The notes under the pieces are model-generated. The model saw only the letters and a list, made by a program, of their open reading frames with translations. It was not told the DNA's origin and made no database searches. From NCBI GenBank assembly GCA_016801845.1, contig CM028923.1, positions 15,314,679-15,378,678 on the forward strand: a stretch of 64,000 nt of DNA. The letters run 5' to 3'. The DNA is from Polydactylus sextarius. Taxonomy: Eukaryota; Chordata; Actinopteri; Polynemidae. The position numbers and the translations under genes were made by a program. Each line of letters begins with the position of its first letter. Within the stretch, counting starts at the first letter, position 1. This document shows, in pieces, positions 45,301 to 53,899 of the stretch.

Positions 45301-48300
45301 TCGTTAGAGTCCAGTGTTTTTTTTTTTCCTGTCGCTGGTTTTAATGTCTCGCTTTGTTATTGTTATCTGTTCACTGCATTATTTACAGAGAGACAGAATC
45401 ACTGTGTGTGTGTATATATATATATAGTATAGTTTCAATGTATAGTATACATATAGTATACTTATGTATTTATTTTATTTATTTTGGGATCAACACTGGA
45501 AGAGAAAAGGTCAGATGACGTCACTAACTGTCAATATTCAGTCCACTTCCTGCTTCTTTCCCTCAGTCTTCTCTCACTCCAGGTGCAAACATACAGAACA
45601 CGTGAATGAGACAGAAAGATTTCTTACCCGTCCACTGTCGTCCTCTGTGCAGAATTCTACGAGGAGATCTTGTCGCTGGCGTTCGGCCTCACCTGTCAGA
45701 CCATCTCCCCACAGATGTGGCAGCTCCTCGGCGTCCTGTACGAGGTCTTCCAGCACGACTGCTTCGACTACTTCACAGGTACAGAACTCACAGTCTGATA
45801 CTGTATTATCTCACTGACAGGACTCGTCGCCGTGTTGCTTTCTCAAAACATATGGCTTGTTGTTTTCATAATTCCCATTATTGTGACAAACCAGCGACGA
45901 GAACAGAGTTAATTGGCTGGAAAAATATCTAAAGCGAAGATGAAAGGTGTTTGACCAGGCGTTTGAGTGACAGTGATGACATGTTGGGTGTTTCTCATCG
46001 TTAAACATCCAAACAAGATTTGTCAAACAGAACTAATTATTCAGTCAAATCAAAAAATGTCACGTTTCTACTCTAACAACTTAAACACTTGTTTGCACGT
46101 TGAGAAATGGAAACATTGTCGGTGATGGTCCGTATCTGTGTTCCAGATATGATGCCTCTTCTACACAACTATGTTACCGTGGATACGGACATGCTCCTGT
46201 CCAACCCAAAGCACTTAGAGGTCATCTACAGCATGTGCAAAAAGGTCAGACTGGAGATGTTTTACTGTTACTCACCATTAGATCCTGTTCCTCCTGCAGC
46301 TCCGCGCTGCTGCTGCTGCTGCTGTGTGTTAACCGGTCGACCTTTGACCTGTTGCAGGTGCTGACCATAGATGCAGGTGAGGACGCAGAGTGTCACGCCG
46401 CCAAACTCCTGGAGGTCATCATCTTGCAGTGCAGAGGCAGAGGCATCGACCAGGTCAGAAACACTGATGTTCGTTTACGTGTAATCAGTCGTCAGAAGGG
46501 GCTGACGTTCAGTTTGAAAACATTTGTTATATATTTAACAAAGTTAATGATCGACGCTCTGACTGTAGAAGAATTTGTAGGTGCGTGAAGTTGAAAGGCC
46601 ATTTTATATGCGGCTTCTCCTTTAACTACACTAAAGGTTGAACTCAATAAAAGTCCAATTAGCAATATGCTTTATATGATGAATAAACTACCTGATTAGT
46701 ATTGTAGTGAAGTTATTTCTCTGTAATAAAGACAATAGAGAAGTCTTCAGTGCTTGAAGTGCTAATCAGCAAACGTTCTGGTGGTTTCATTTGAATAGAC
46801 TCTGGTCTCTGAAAATGAAGACAAATTAATGTCATTTGGATTTGAAACAGCACAAACTGCTAATCAGCGCAGCTTCTCTCTCAGTATATAGGAGGAAGTC
46901 CATTTAAATACAAAACGTGTTTCTTTATCGCATATCATTGGCGGTGAGAATCGTTTCCAGTTATCGAGGAGAATCTGTCATCAGGCTGGAGGGAGACAGA
47001 CTCTTGTCTTCGTTCTCGTTCATTCACTCGGTTGAATTGTGTCTTAATAAATTCTCATCGTATCCGGTTGAAAACTCGCTAATTGAAAAATTTTGGCACC
47101 AAAGTGTCCGCACTAGAATACTGAAATGAAACAAAAATGTTGGTCCTCTTTTTAAAATACACAACACTTTTGACAAGATAGTGAATATGTTGTACTAACA
47201 TTTGTGTAATAAAGAGCAGAAACACCAGATTTTACTGTGCTATGAGTAAATATCGCTTGATTTTTATTGGTCAGCAGTTGCTCCAGTTTGTTATTTGTCA
47301 CCTGACAAAACGACAAGTTCTTGTTAATTATAAGCTGCTATTTTTTTTTAGCGTAACGCCTTTAAACTTGGCTGAAGTTGCAGTGATTCTAATCTTTATT
47401 TCTGCCTGTGTAACATTAAATTCAGTTGTCAGACAGCCCGAACAAACCAAATACAGAACCAGACCAAACATTCTCTCTTCAGTTTTACTCGACGCAGATG
47501 AAGTAACCGCAGCCTCTCTCCATCTGTTTCCCCGCCTCAGTGCATCCCCCTGTTCGTGGAGGCCGTGCTGGAGCGTTTGATGAGGGGGGTGAAGTCCAGC
47601 GAGCTCAGGACCATGTGTCTTCAGGTGGCCATCGCCGCTCTCTACTACAACCCCGCTCTGCTCATCCACACTCTGGACAACATGCACTTCCCGCACAACC
47701 CGCAGCCAATCACTGCGCACTTTATCAACCAGTGGATGAACGACACCGAGTTCTTCCTGGGGTGAGCACGCTCATGTTGTTTTTAACTGATCAGGTCAGA
47801 TCATTAGATTACAAACTAACTGAGGACCCAGAGGGAGAGACGTGAAGCAGAGATACTCCAAGAGATGAAAGAGACATGGACGTGCTGGTGGGAACATCAG
47901 GAAGTTGGATATTAACACATCAGAGGAAGCATTTCAGTCTAATCTGTCTCTAACTTTGAAAAACCCTTAAGTAGATCAGTCTGGACTAAATTAGAAACAC
48001 AACTTCTTCTCATGACCCTAAGGGGAGCATGTTTTTGTAAAAAGGTCTGTTGCATTCTTTCAGGAAACAGGCAGGTTGTATGAGAAATGCTCAACATCAA
48101 CAAGCTGACATCCTGAACTCATTATAAATGGTAAATGGACTGAATTTATACAGATTCTTCTAGTCTTCATGATCACTCAACGTGTTTTACACTACAGGTC
48201 GCATTCAATATGCACCGTTCACACTCTAATGTCTCCTGTCTCACAGTCGACTGCAGGCTGTGTCATATCTTGTCGACTGGAAGTAGCAATCACTGTCATT

Positions 48301-51300
48301 ATCGACCGTTTGCATTTCCAAGGTGACCGCTTCCTGCGTCTTTTTCAGTTCAAACAAAAGTCCAGGATCTTTTCTCTAATGATCTGACTGATCATTAAAT
48401 CAACTAATGGTTTGAGTTCCACAGCTTTCACTTCTGCAGCAGATGGTTATTTAAATTTAGACAGTGGTGTGATAGTTACTGTCTGTCCCTCGCAGACAGT
48501 TGTAGTTGTGTTTCCGTCCAACTTGACAAACCCTCATGTCTTCGTCCGTTAAAAGCTTCGCTCTGTAGAGCAGCTGCCGTCTAAACGTGTCTGTCTGCTC
48601 GCTGCTCCATCGATCCACTCCGCTATATTATAACTTGATCTAAAAAGCAATGAGCTGATAAAAAGCAACAGTGTTTTTTTTTCGTTGGCTCGGAAAGACG
48701 GGTGGATTGGATGTAGATGTATTACCGCTGTCATGTGTGGTTAGCTTGTGTCTCAAACAATGATCAGGATCAGACTTTTAGGAAACGGGATCAGTTTAAT
48801 ATCAGTGGAGCTGATTGAAAAACGTGTGTGACAGTGTGTAGACACAGTGGAGCAAACTTTCAGAAATGTCTGTCTGATCCTCCGTCATGACCAGGAAAAG
48901 AAAAGCAGGCGGAAGATTGAAAAGCAAAAGGTGTCATAATCTCTGTAACTCACTGTCATTATTAAACATCCTATCTTCTTTTTAAACGCCTCTGTGGCCT
49001 GTCCCTGCCCTAATTTTGGTAACAGTATCTTCGGCATCACTTAGAGGACATTGTTTTTTTTTTTTTTTTTTTCAGAGATTAGCTGATCAGATTTTGGTGA
49101 TCAAAGGTGAAAGTTACTGCGACAGTTTCTTCCATAACTTCAGAATTCACACGCTAGTTAACAAAAACTGAACTAGCTGTTGGAGACAAACAACTGCCAG
49201 TCAGTAATTATAGTTTCCATCATGCACAGGGAGACGTCTTTGTACTTCAATACAAAGACATTATTAATTTATTTACCAGCAAGTGCACAACAAATCTTTT
49301 ATTCTTTGTTATTTCATTTCAGGCTGCTCGAGGGGGGTTCATGAGCTCTGGGGTTTAGAAATAAGAATCTTTGTTTCTTTATTTCACAGTTAGAAAGTTT
49401 TAATTTAGCCGTTTAGTGCCGGTAGGTGAATGAAAACCTGAGAATCCCCCTCATTCTCAGTCTGTCTCTTCCTTCCTCTCCCTGATTGACTCCTCAGGCT
49501 CCACGACCGTAAGATGTGCATCATCGGCCTCAGCGTCCTGATGGAGCTGCCGAGTCGACCGGCGGTGCTGGATGGAGTCGCCGCGCAAATCGTTCCCTCC
49601 ATCCTCCTCCTCTTCCTGGGCCTCAAACACCTCTATGCCTCCCGACTCATCAACAAACCGGACCTGCTGGCCCGAGCTGGGCCTCAGGACGAAGACCAGA
49701 ACGGTAAGAACGAACAGATGGAGGAGAAATGAGGGAAAAAAATGCGTGGAAAGGAAAAGCAGAATGAATGAGGTCAGACTGAAAACGGAGATGAGGATAG
49801 AAATTGGTTTAGTGACAATAATGAAATGAGATTCTCCTTTTTTTTTTTTTTTTTTTTTTTTCCAACATTGGATCTTCCACTGCTTGAATCTTGATTTGAG
49901 CCTCAAGCTCAAATTAGCTGCAGCACATTTACTTTCTCACTCCCATGGGCTCAGCTTTGCTTCAGCGAAGCGTAAAGGAATTAGATTCCTAAACCTTGTC
50001 TACTGCTCATGGAGCAGACTGATAAATTAACTTAGTTCTACGGTGGCGGCTCAGGGTTTCTCCCGCGGCCTTGGTATTTAAAATGCATTGATTTCACCAC
50101 ATTAAACGCTTCAGAATGTGTATTGTTAATAGAAAAGCTTACAATACATTTTCTTGCAGTCAAAGTCGAACGTGTTCTGGTTGGAAATATTCTTCAGTCA
50201 TGAGGAAAGAATACACCAGGACGATGTTAGGGAGCAAATATCAAGTAGGAACCACTGTTGTCAGGTATTTGTTTTAACGCCAAGGTCAGAGTGTTATTCA
50301 ACTGATTAGTGATGGTTGTAACAGTGGTAAATTCAAGATGGATGCTGTGAAATGGCTGATGAGTTTTTTGCGTTTTGCTCCGCAGAGGAGATTCCCAGCG
50401 ACGAAGACGAGGTGAACGAGAACAGAAACGTCATGCAGCAGCAGTGCGGAACGCCAGCGGGCCAGGGAGGCGACGAGGACGACGAGGACGAAGACGACTA
50501 CTGGGATGACGACGGCTTCGAGGGAACGCCCCTGGAGGAGTACAGCACGCCGTTGGACTACGACAACGGAGAGGACGAGTATCAGTTCTTCACCGCGGCC
50601 CTGCTCAGTAAGTCATGTAATAGATTTACACGTCCCAGATATCACCAGATATTAAATGACTCTATAACAGAGCTGCCAACTTTTCCAAAAACCTTGGAGT
50701 GAGATTTGGTGGGGGCTTTTAACACACAACAGCTGACAGAGACGGTCAGTGCGTACCTTGCCATATGAGGGCATTGCATCAACACGTGTCATTGTAGGTA
50801 GATGCGCTCTGAAACCAAAAGTCCAGCCTCGTGTCCCAATGTTGGCTGTCGCCGCTACTACTATGTCCATTTTTTTTTTAAAGTAGAACACCACCGAAGG
50901 GTATGAAATATGTGGCCCAGCGCTGAAGGAACAACCACCGCTTCTATACTTTTTGTGCCAGTTGCCGGATGAGAATAAGGCGACATTAATCGATCGCGAG
51001 TGGCGTTCGTCAGGCTCAACGTCTACATCAGATTATATATTAACAACATTCTTTTTTTTTTGGACGTGAGAGCGAGTACAGCCGTCAAAAGCATGCGTCT
51101 TCGGCAGCAGTTTGGCAGTTTGCAGCCCTGCTTTAAAATCTAAATTTTTTTCTCAGTCTTCATTTATTAACCCTAAACTCTAATAATATTAAAATCCTTA
51201 AAGATGAGGATGCTCCTAACAAAAATCAGTGTTCATGATTAGCTACAAACGCCACTTTCTGGGACAAACTCAGCAGCTAACCAAGCCTAGTTACAGTTAG

Positions 51301-52062
51301 TCACACTCACCTTTGTTTACTTGTATGAAGCCGTGAGTCACTGTTGTTTCACTCATGTATTTGCAAGAACAATAGTAAGGAAATTAAAGTACATTTAGAA
51401 AGTTTTTTCTGTGTAATAATTAAACCAGGCCCAACCCAAACAAAGGTAAATCCAAATGTGACCTTGGTCCTTTATCCACTCGATTACTTTAATATTAGGA
51501 CATTCAGGGAGATTTCTGGAGAACTCCTCCATTGTTTTCGGACTTTTATCAAGCACCAGTATGTAAATATGTTAAATGTGTCCAGGATGAGAACATTTTT
51601 GTTCACCTGATCTTTACACATCACTTTGCCCTTTAATGGTCGATGAATTTAAATAGACTTTACCAATTTTGTATAATTTGTTTTTAGTTAATAGAGTTTC
51701 TATTTGTAGCTTTAAAAAAAAATGTTTTTAAAGTTTTAAATTGATTTAAAATAGAGGTGGTTATTGCAAAGTTTGCATGAGGCATATTTAGGAAGATGAT
51801 TATTTAAAAAAAGACATATCAAAAATACTTTCCTTCACTTTTTTGGCAAATGTTGGATAACTTCCCTAATAATTTATACTGTAACCTCTGTATCTGTCCC
51901 TTTGTTTGTTTGTTTGTTTGTTTGTTTGTTAGGGGTCCAGAACACTGATGCAGCCTGGTATCAGAGTCTGACTGCTCCGCTCAGTGACGACCAGAAGAAA
52001 CAGCTGCAGGAGATCTACAGCATCTCGCAGCAGAGGAGGAGCACTGCTGCCAAGGGCCAGTG
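35596..52062 (+). CDS. ipo8: Importin-8 (importin-beta family nuclear import receptor), spliced
   Basis: IPO8 is a Ran-binding beta-karyopherin: it binds cargo in the cytoplasm, passes nuclear pores and releases cargo on RanGTP; known cargoes include SMADs and Argonaute-linked complexes. Twenty-four coding exons join in phase to about 1015 residues, close to the about 1037 of mammals. The N-terminal importin-beta (IBN) domain is in exons 1-3, followed by HEAT-type helical repeats and an acidic segment in exon 23. IPO8 is chosen over IPO7 from MDPNRIIQALKGTIDPNLRI, FPFNIHENDRQQIRD and KFHDEL-type exon 14 sequence. The start ATG is in the family context and follows a CpG-rich promoter. The C-terminus is odd: the splice after 52062 gives an immediate stop (see the exon 24 and exon 25 entries). 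Confidence 0.97.
35723..35760. repeat. Poly-G/poly-T homopolymer block
   Basis: A run of about 15 G followed by GTTG and about 18 T, some 45 bp downstream of the exon 1 donor; prone to assembly error and capable of G-rich secondary structure. Confidence 0.85.
36250..36306. repeat. (AT)n(AC)n microsatellite
   Basis: About 50 bp of AT then a short AC tract in ipo8 intron 1. Confidence 0.95.
37318..37399 (+). CDS. ipo8: ipo8 exon 2
   Basis: Acceptor GTGTTTCAG, donor GCAG|GTGAGA; 82 nt, phase 1 out. SYKIINFAPTLLQIIVSEQV, EFPVRQA: IBN domain helices. Confidence 0.98.
37553..37709 (+). CDS. ipo8: ipo8 exon 3
   Basis: Acceptor is a TG repeat ending GTGTAG, not a pyrimidine tract; donor TACG|GTACAC; 157 nt. 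AIYLKNMVSQYWPDREPTLG, EAVFPFNIHENDRQQIRDHI. Confidence 0.98.
37896..38054 (+). CDS. ipo8: ipo8 exon 4
   Basis: Acceptor TGTGTCAG, donor TACGA|GTGAGT; 159 nt. AQLTMCLRAIIKHDFPGRWT, GIVDKIGMYLQSQNSGSWYG, ending LVKTY(E). Confidence 0.98.
38055..38792 (+). other. ipo8 intron 4
   Basis: 0.7 kb of unremarkable AT-rich sequence; no feature identified. Confidence 0.6.
38793..38949 (+). CDS. ipo8: ipo8 exon 5
   Basis: Acceptor GTCCTTCAG, donor CAG|GTGAGT; 157 nt. YRKADEREPLLAAMQIFLPR, IQQLISQLLADGTIFSVLIQ, KQILKIFHALVQ. Confidence 0.98.
39246..39335 (+). CDS. ipo8: ipo8 exon 6
   Basis: Acceptor GCTCTGCAG, donor GCT|GTAAGA; 90 nt, phase 0. YSLPLQLINNAVMTQWMEIL, RAIMDRDVPA. The intron continues at once as an (AC)n tract. 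Confidence 0.98.
39340..39375. repeat. (AC)n microsatellite abutting the exon 6 donor
   Basis: AC repeats begin 4 bp after the donor GT and run about 35 bp. Confidence 0.95.
39600..39716 (+). mobile_element. Truncated SINE 3' portion
   Basis: CCCACTCTCCCCCCTGTTTC, CTGTCTCTCTACACTATCTC and ATTAAAGGCAAAAAATGCCC then A-rich tail match the 3' end of a common teleost tRNA-derived SINE; other copies are at 61040-61218 (plus) and 57131-57255 (minus). Confidence 0.65.
39929..40023 (+). CDS. ipo8: ipo8 exon 7
   Basis: Acceptor in a TG repeat (TGTGTGTGTCAG), donor GAACG|GTGAGT; 95 nt. ETLEVDEDDRPELAWWKCKK, WALRIITRLFE. Confidence 0.98.
40124..40208 (+). CDS. ipo8: ipo8 exon 8
   Basis: Acceptor GAATCGCAG, donor CAG|GTTAGC; 85 nt. 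YGSPGNVTKEYYEFADFFLK, TYAVGIQQ. Confidence 0.98.
40282..40416 (+). CDS. ipo8: ipo8 exon 9
   Basis: Acceptor CCGTCCAG, donor CAG|GTAGGA; 135 nt, phase 0. VLLKVVDQHRQKQYVTPRVL, QQCLNYLNQALSHSLTWKQM. Confidence 0.98.
40417..40865 (+). other. ipo8 intron 9
   Basis: About 450 bp. Bases 40650-40740 read on the minus strand as CACTGGCTCAGTGGTTACCA, resembling the tRNA-like head of a decayed SINE; not certain. Confidence 0.4.
40866..40965 (+). CDS. ipo8: ipo8 exon 10
   Basis: Acceptor TCTTCCAG, donor TTCA|GTGAGT; 100 nt. TMCQEVIFPLMCYKDEDEKL, WQEDPYEYIRMKF: the highly conserved importin-7/8 signature. Confidence 0.98.
41135..41211 (+). CDS. ipo8: ipo8 exon 11
   Basis: Acceptor CGTCGTAG, donor GAG|GTGAGG; 77 nt. 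LYDDHALPATAAQSLLCKAA, RKRKE. Compared with mammals (FEDYASPTTAAQTLL) the DDHALPAT stretch is diverged. Confidence 0.97.
41212..42120 (+). other. ipo8 intron 11
   Basis: 0.9 kb, AT-rich, carrying a fold-back MITE-like element at 41799-41907. Confidence 0.65.
41799..41907. mobile_element. Fold-back (palindromic) MITE-like element
   Basis: Left arm 41799-41846 (GCCTGTTTCAGAAAGCAGGT..AGGGTTAGTTGC) and right arm 41860-41907 (GCAACTAACCCTGAGTTTTC..GCTTTCTGAAAC) are inverted copies over about 47 bp with only a few mismatches, separated by 13 bp. The GTTTCAGAAAGCAGGTTTA end sequence recurs in teleost palindromic elements as I remember them. No clear target-site duplication. Confidence 0.75.
42121..42237 (+). 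CDS. ipo8: ipo8 exon 12
   Basis: Acceptor CTCTTTTTGCAG, donor AAG|GTACGT; 117 nt, phase 0. VLPQMMEFCHQILMDPSADP, RRKDGALHCIGALAELLLK. Confidence 0.98.
42332..42421 (+). CDS. ipo8: ipo8 exon 13
   Basis: Acceptor TTTGTGCAG, donor AGA|GTAAGT; 90 nt, phase 0. KRMYREQMELMLQNYVFPLL, NSPMGYLRAR. Confidence 0.98.
42422..43074 (+). other. ipo8 intron 13
   Basis: 0.65 kb with no identified element. Confidence 0.6.
43075..43240 (+). CDS. ipo8: ipo8 exon 14
   Basis: Acceptor TTCGGACAG, donor CAAG|GTCTGT; 166 nt. SCWVLHCFSPLRFHDELVLR, NAVELVKQDLIEDKEMPVKV, EAAIALQTLVSNQEQ. Confidence 0.98.
43410..43570 (+). CDS. ipo8: ipo8 exon 15
   Basis: Acceptor TTTCTGTAG, donor CTG|GTACGA; 161 nt. KLYIRPYIRPVMQELLHVVK, ETENDDLTNVIQKMICEYNQ, EVAAIAVDMTQNL. 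Confidence 0.98.
43679..43804 (+). CDS. ipo8: ipo8 exon 16
   Basis: Acceptor GTGTTTGCAG, donor GAG|GTTAAA (weak); 126 nt, phase 0. AEIFTRVLQSEEYEENEDKT, VMALGILSTIDTILTVMEDH. Confidence 0.97.
43898..43964 (+). CDS. ipo8: ipo8 exon 17
   Basis: Acceptor CTCCTTCAG, donor ATAG|GTATGG; 67 nt. ITQQLEGICLQVIGLVLQKP, II, then Glu across the junction. Confidence 0.98.
43965..45652 (+). other. ipo8 intron 17
   Basis: 1.7 kb. Contains a poly-T run (44485-44505) and a TG/TA tract near 45402-45426. No exon or recognisable transposon. Confidence 0.6.
45653..45778 (+). CDS. ipo8: ipo8 exon 18
   Basis: Acceptor CTCTGTGCAG, donor ACAG|GTACAG; 126 nt. FYEEILSLAFGLTCQTISPQ, MWQLLGVLYEVFQHDCFDYF. Confidence 0.98.
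46147..46244 (+). CDS. ipo8: ipo8 exon 19
   Basis: Acceptor GTGTTCCAG, donor AAG|GTCAGA; 98 nt. MMPLLHNYVTVDTDMLLSNP, KHLEVIYSMCKK. The following 113-bp intron has a CTG-type triplet run (46310-46324). Confidence 0.98.
46358..46453 (+). CDS. ipo8: ipo8 exon 20
   Basis: Acceptor CTGTTGCAG, donor CAG|GTCAGA; 96 nt, phase 0. VLTIDAGEDAECHAAKLLEV, IILQCRGRGIDQ. Confidence 0.98.
46454..47540 (+). other. ipo8 intron 20
   Basis: 1.1 kb, AT-rich, no recognised element. Confidence 0.6.
47541..47761 (+). CDS. ipo8: ipo8 exon 21
   Basis: Acceptor CCCGCCTCAG, donor CTGGG|GTGAGC; 221 nt. CIPLFVEAVLERLMRGVKSS, ELRTMCLQVAIAALYYNPAL, ending QWMNDTEFFL. Confidence 0.98.
47762..49497 (+). other. ipo8 intron 21
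   Basis: 1.7 kb. A poly-T run occurs at 49053-49072; no other element is identified. Confidence 0.6.
49498..49703 (+). CDS. ipo8: ipo8 exon 22
   Basis: Acceptor GACTCCTCAG, donor AACG|GTAAGA; 206 nt. LHDRKMCIIGLSVLMELPSR, PAVLDGVAAQIVPSILLLFL, GLKHLYASRLINKPDLL. The last part is diverged and more hydrophilic than in mammals. Confidence 0.98.
49704..50385 (+). other. ipo8 intron 22
   Basis: 0.7 kb; a poly-T run of about 25 bp at 49837-49861 is the only notable item. Confidence 0.65.
50386..50607 (+). CDS. ipo8: ipo8 exon 23 (acidic segment)
   Basis: Acceptor TTTGCTCCGCAG, donor CTCA|GTAAGT; 222 nt. Contains SDEDEVNEN, then about 20 nearly all acidic residues (GDEDDEDEDDYWDDDGFEG), then TPLEEYSTPLDYDNGEDEYQ. 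The acidic tract corresponds to the acidic loop of importin-7/8. Confidence 0.98.
50608..51932 (+). other. ipo8 intron 23
   Basis: 1.3 kb, AT-rich; ends in a (TTTG)n tract that forms the acceptor region of exon 24. Confidence 0.65.
51900..51930. repeat. ipo8: (TTTG)n tetranucleotide repeat serving as the exon 24 acceptor tract
   Basis: About eight TTTG units end directly in TTAG at the exon 24 acceptor, replacing the usual mixed pyrimidine tract. Confidence 0.9.
51933..52062 (+). CDS. ipo8: ipo8 exon 24 (last exon with clear homology)
   Basis: Acceptor GTTTGTTAG, donor CAGTG|GTGAGA; 130 nt. VQNTDAAWYQSLTAPLSDDQ, KKQLQEIYSISQQRRSTAAK. Two bases (TG) remain: spliced to 52646 they make TGA at once; unspliced they read TGG-TGA. 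Either way the protein ends within a codon or two of KGQ, about 20 residues short of mammals and without their FNFG-type tail. Confidence 0.9.
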
Positions 52063-52069
52063 GTGAGAG

Positions 52070-52106
<37 letters not shown>

Positions 52107-52645
52107 TATGAGATAGGAGAACAGTAGCCTGGAAACACTTTCACTTTTCATTGCTCCGATTGGTTGTATGTCTACTCCAGTAGCATCAAGAAGCAATTTG
52201 CTCGTAAACTGCTGATAATGGAAATGTTTCAGACCCATTCACAGGTGGAAATTGATCATGTGATGTCAGGCTGCCTAAAAAAAATGACTTAGTGTGAAGT
52301 AGAGATTTCTAGAAACGGCATCAGGACCGTTGGATTTAATTCATTCTGCAGAGACTCAGGAGGAGACCTTTAGGGAAATATTTTAGATAGGACAGGAGAC
52401 TACCTCTACATTTTATTGGAAAAATGTTCACAGTGTCCTGAGAGAAATTCTACATCTGACCAGGTTAATTTTCCAAAGGAACTGAACAATTTGGGGGAAA
52501 ATGTAATTGCAATTTTTTCTGCCAGACCCAGTCGCAATTTGATTATTATTTTTTTTTTTTTTTAGTTGAGCTCAAGTTCAAGATTCGCTTTGTAATAAAG
52601 TATAAAACATGTCTGAACCATAACCGAATGTTATTGTGTTTTCAG
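52063..52645 (+). other. ipo8 intron 24
   Basis: 0.58 kb; AC repeat at its start and a poly-T run (52549-52563) near its end. No coding content seen. Confidence 0.6.
52073..52104. repeat. (AC)n microsatellite just after the exon 24 donor
   Basis: About 30 bp of AC beginning 10 bp after the donor of exon 24. Confidence 0.95.
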
Positions 52646-52743
52646 ATCGTCAAGACGACAGAGATGCCGAGTCAGAGAGGAAGAGAGGAGGGGGGCGGGG
52701 GGGAGGGGGCGAAGACGAGAGCAACTGGTCTGACCTGACCTGA
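52646..52743 (+). other. ipo8: Probable ipo8 terminal exon, reading frame unresolved
   Basis: Acceptor TGTGTTTTCAG at 52645. One frame (not the one the splice delivers) reads RQDDRDAESERKRGGGRGGG then EDESNWSDLT and TGA, an acidic tail that looks coding; a second frame is open to a nearby TGA as well. The delivered frame begins with a stop (TG|A). Either this exon is 3' UTR, or an indel or unusual splice donor links exon 24 to the acidic-tail frame. The G-rich run (52690-52709) is a likely place for sequence error but lies downstream of the junction. Confidence 0.45.
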
Positions 52744-53735
52744 AGTGGATTTCAGTCTATTCTGAATGATCTCAGTCCAGATCAGACCACATCTTAATGG
52801 ATCCCACCAGAACCAGGTTCCAGGGTGCCATCAGAACCAGATGGACTGGCAGGGGCTGGATTTACATTATATCAGATTGGGACCTAGTGCACTGTATAGA
52901 ACCACAGCTCCTCCTGGAATATTCCTATCACCAGAACAGGACTGTTGGTATGCGTGTGTGTGCGCGTGCGTGTGTGTGTGTGTGTGTGAACTAAAGAGGA
53001 AGGTCTGCGTTATGAATATAAATGTCCTTGACCAGCAAAATTCATTTAAGTTCTTGTACAGTGCAGTCCTATGGTCTAAGTAGCGTGTGGGTGGGTGTGT
53101 GTGAGCGTGCGAACATGTGCGTGTGTGTGTGTGGGTGTTAGAGAAGCTGTAAAATATAAAACATCACTGCGTGTTTGTGTGTGTGTGTTTATGCGCGTGC
53201 GTGCGTGTGTGTGTGTGTGTGTGTACACGTACTGTAAGTGCTTGTTTTCATCTCTCTATAGCTGAACACTTGTTTTTTTTTTTATCATCTCATGATGACG
53301 AGAGGCTGATGCAGAGCAGGAACAGACTGGTTTCTGTCAGGGTGCCTTGTAAACACACAGAGCGCAGGTGGACGAGAAGATAAAGGCCAAAGATTCGCGG
53401 CCTCCGACTGTGACGTCTCACATGAAATGTAAAACAGGAGGGAGAAGCAGTTTTTTTTTTTTGTTTGTTTGTTTTTTTTTTTTTTTTGTCTTTCTGTTTT
53501 TCTGAAGGTTTTGTTTTTGTAACGGTTTTCCAAACTAATTTAAGAAAATCATAAAAGTTCATGTAACATTTTCCTGAGTTGTTCTTTTTATTCCATCATT
53601 CGCTGCTTCCTAAACACTAAATGTTGCCTGGTGAAACAAAACAGTCGGGTAATGCAAACAAAAAGAAAGAACAGCAGCGCTTCACATTTAGTGTATATAC
53701 TGTACACAAAACAATAAATTAGATTTCGGAGGAGA
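52744..53735 (+). other. ipo8: ipo8 3' UTR
   Basis: About 1 kb after the last exon to the AATAAA at 53713. Contains three TG-rich microsatellites (about 52948-52988, 53097-53133, 53168-53226) and a T/G-rich run (53449-53489). No introns seen. Confidence 0.55.
53713..53718 (+). promoter_or_regulatory. Likely poly(A) signal of ipo8
   Basis: AATAAA in ACACAAAACAATAAATTAG about 1 kb after the last exon; an alternative AATAAA is at 53874-53879, overlapping a TGTAAATA word. Confidence 0.5.
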
Positions 53736-53873
53736 ATTATCTCACATACACATCGTCTCTTACTTTACCTTTTCTGGTCTGTTACATAAATCATTACGAT
53801 GAACTTCAGGCACTAAGACATTCACTCCATTAGATTGTAGATGTTGGTCTATTAGTAAGTAATGCTGTGTGTA

Positions 53874-53879
53874 AATAAA
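53874..53879 (+). promoter_or_regulatory. Alternative poly(A) signal of ipo8
   Basis: AATAAA within TGTGTAAATAAAGTACC; the preceding TGTAAATA (53870-53877) also fits the Pumilio consensus. Confidence 0.35.
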
Positions 53880-53899
53880 GTACCAGTCACCATGGTAAC

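Noticed and set aside
49457..49912. 151-codon minus-strand open frame
   Set aside because: Shadow of ipo8 exon 22 extended through a poly-T/poly-A run; lysine run is simple-sequence artefact.
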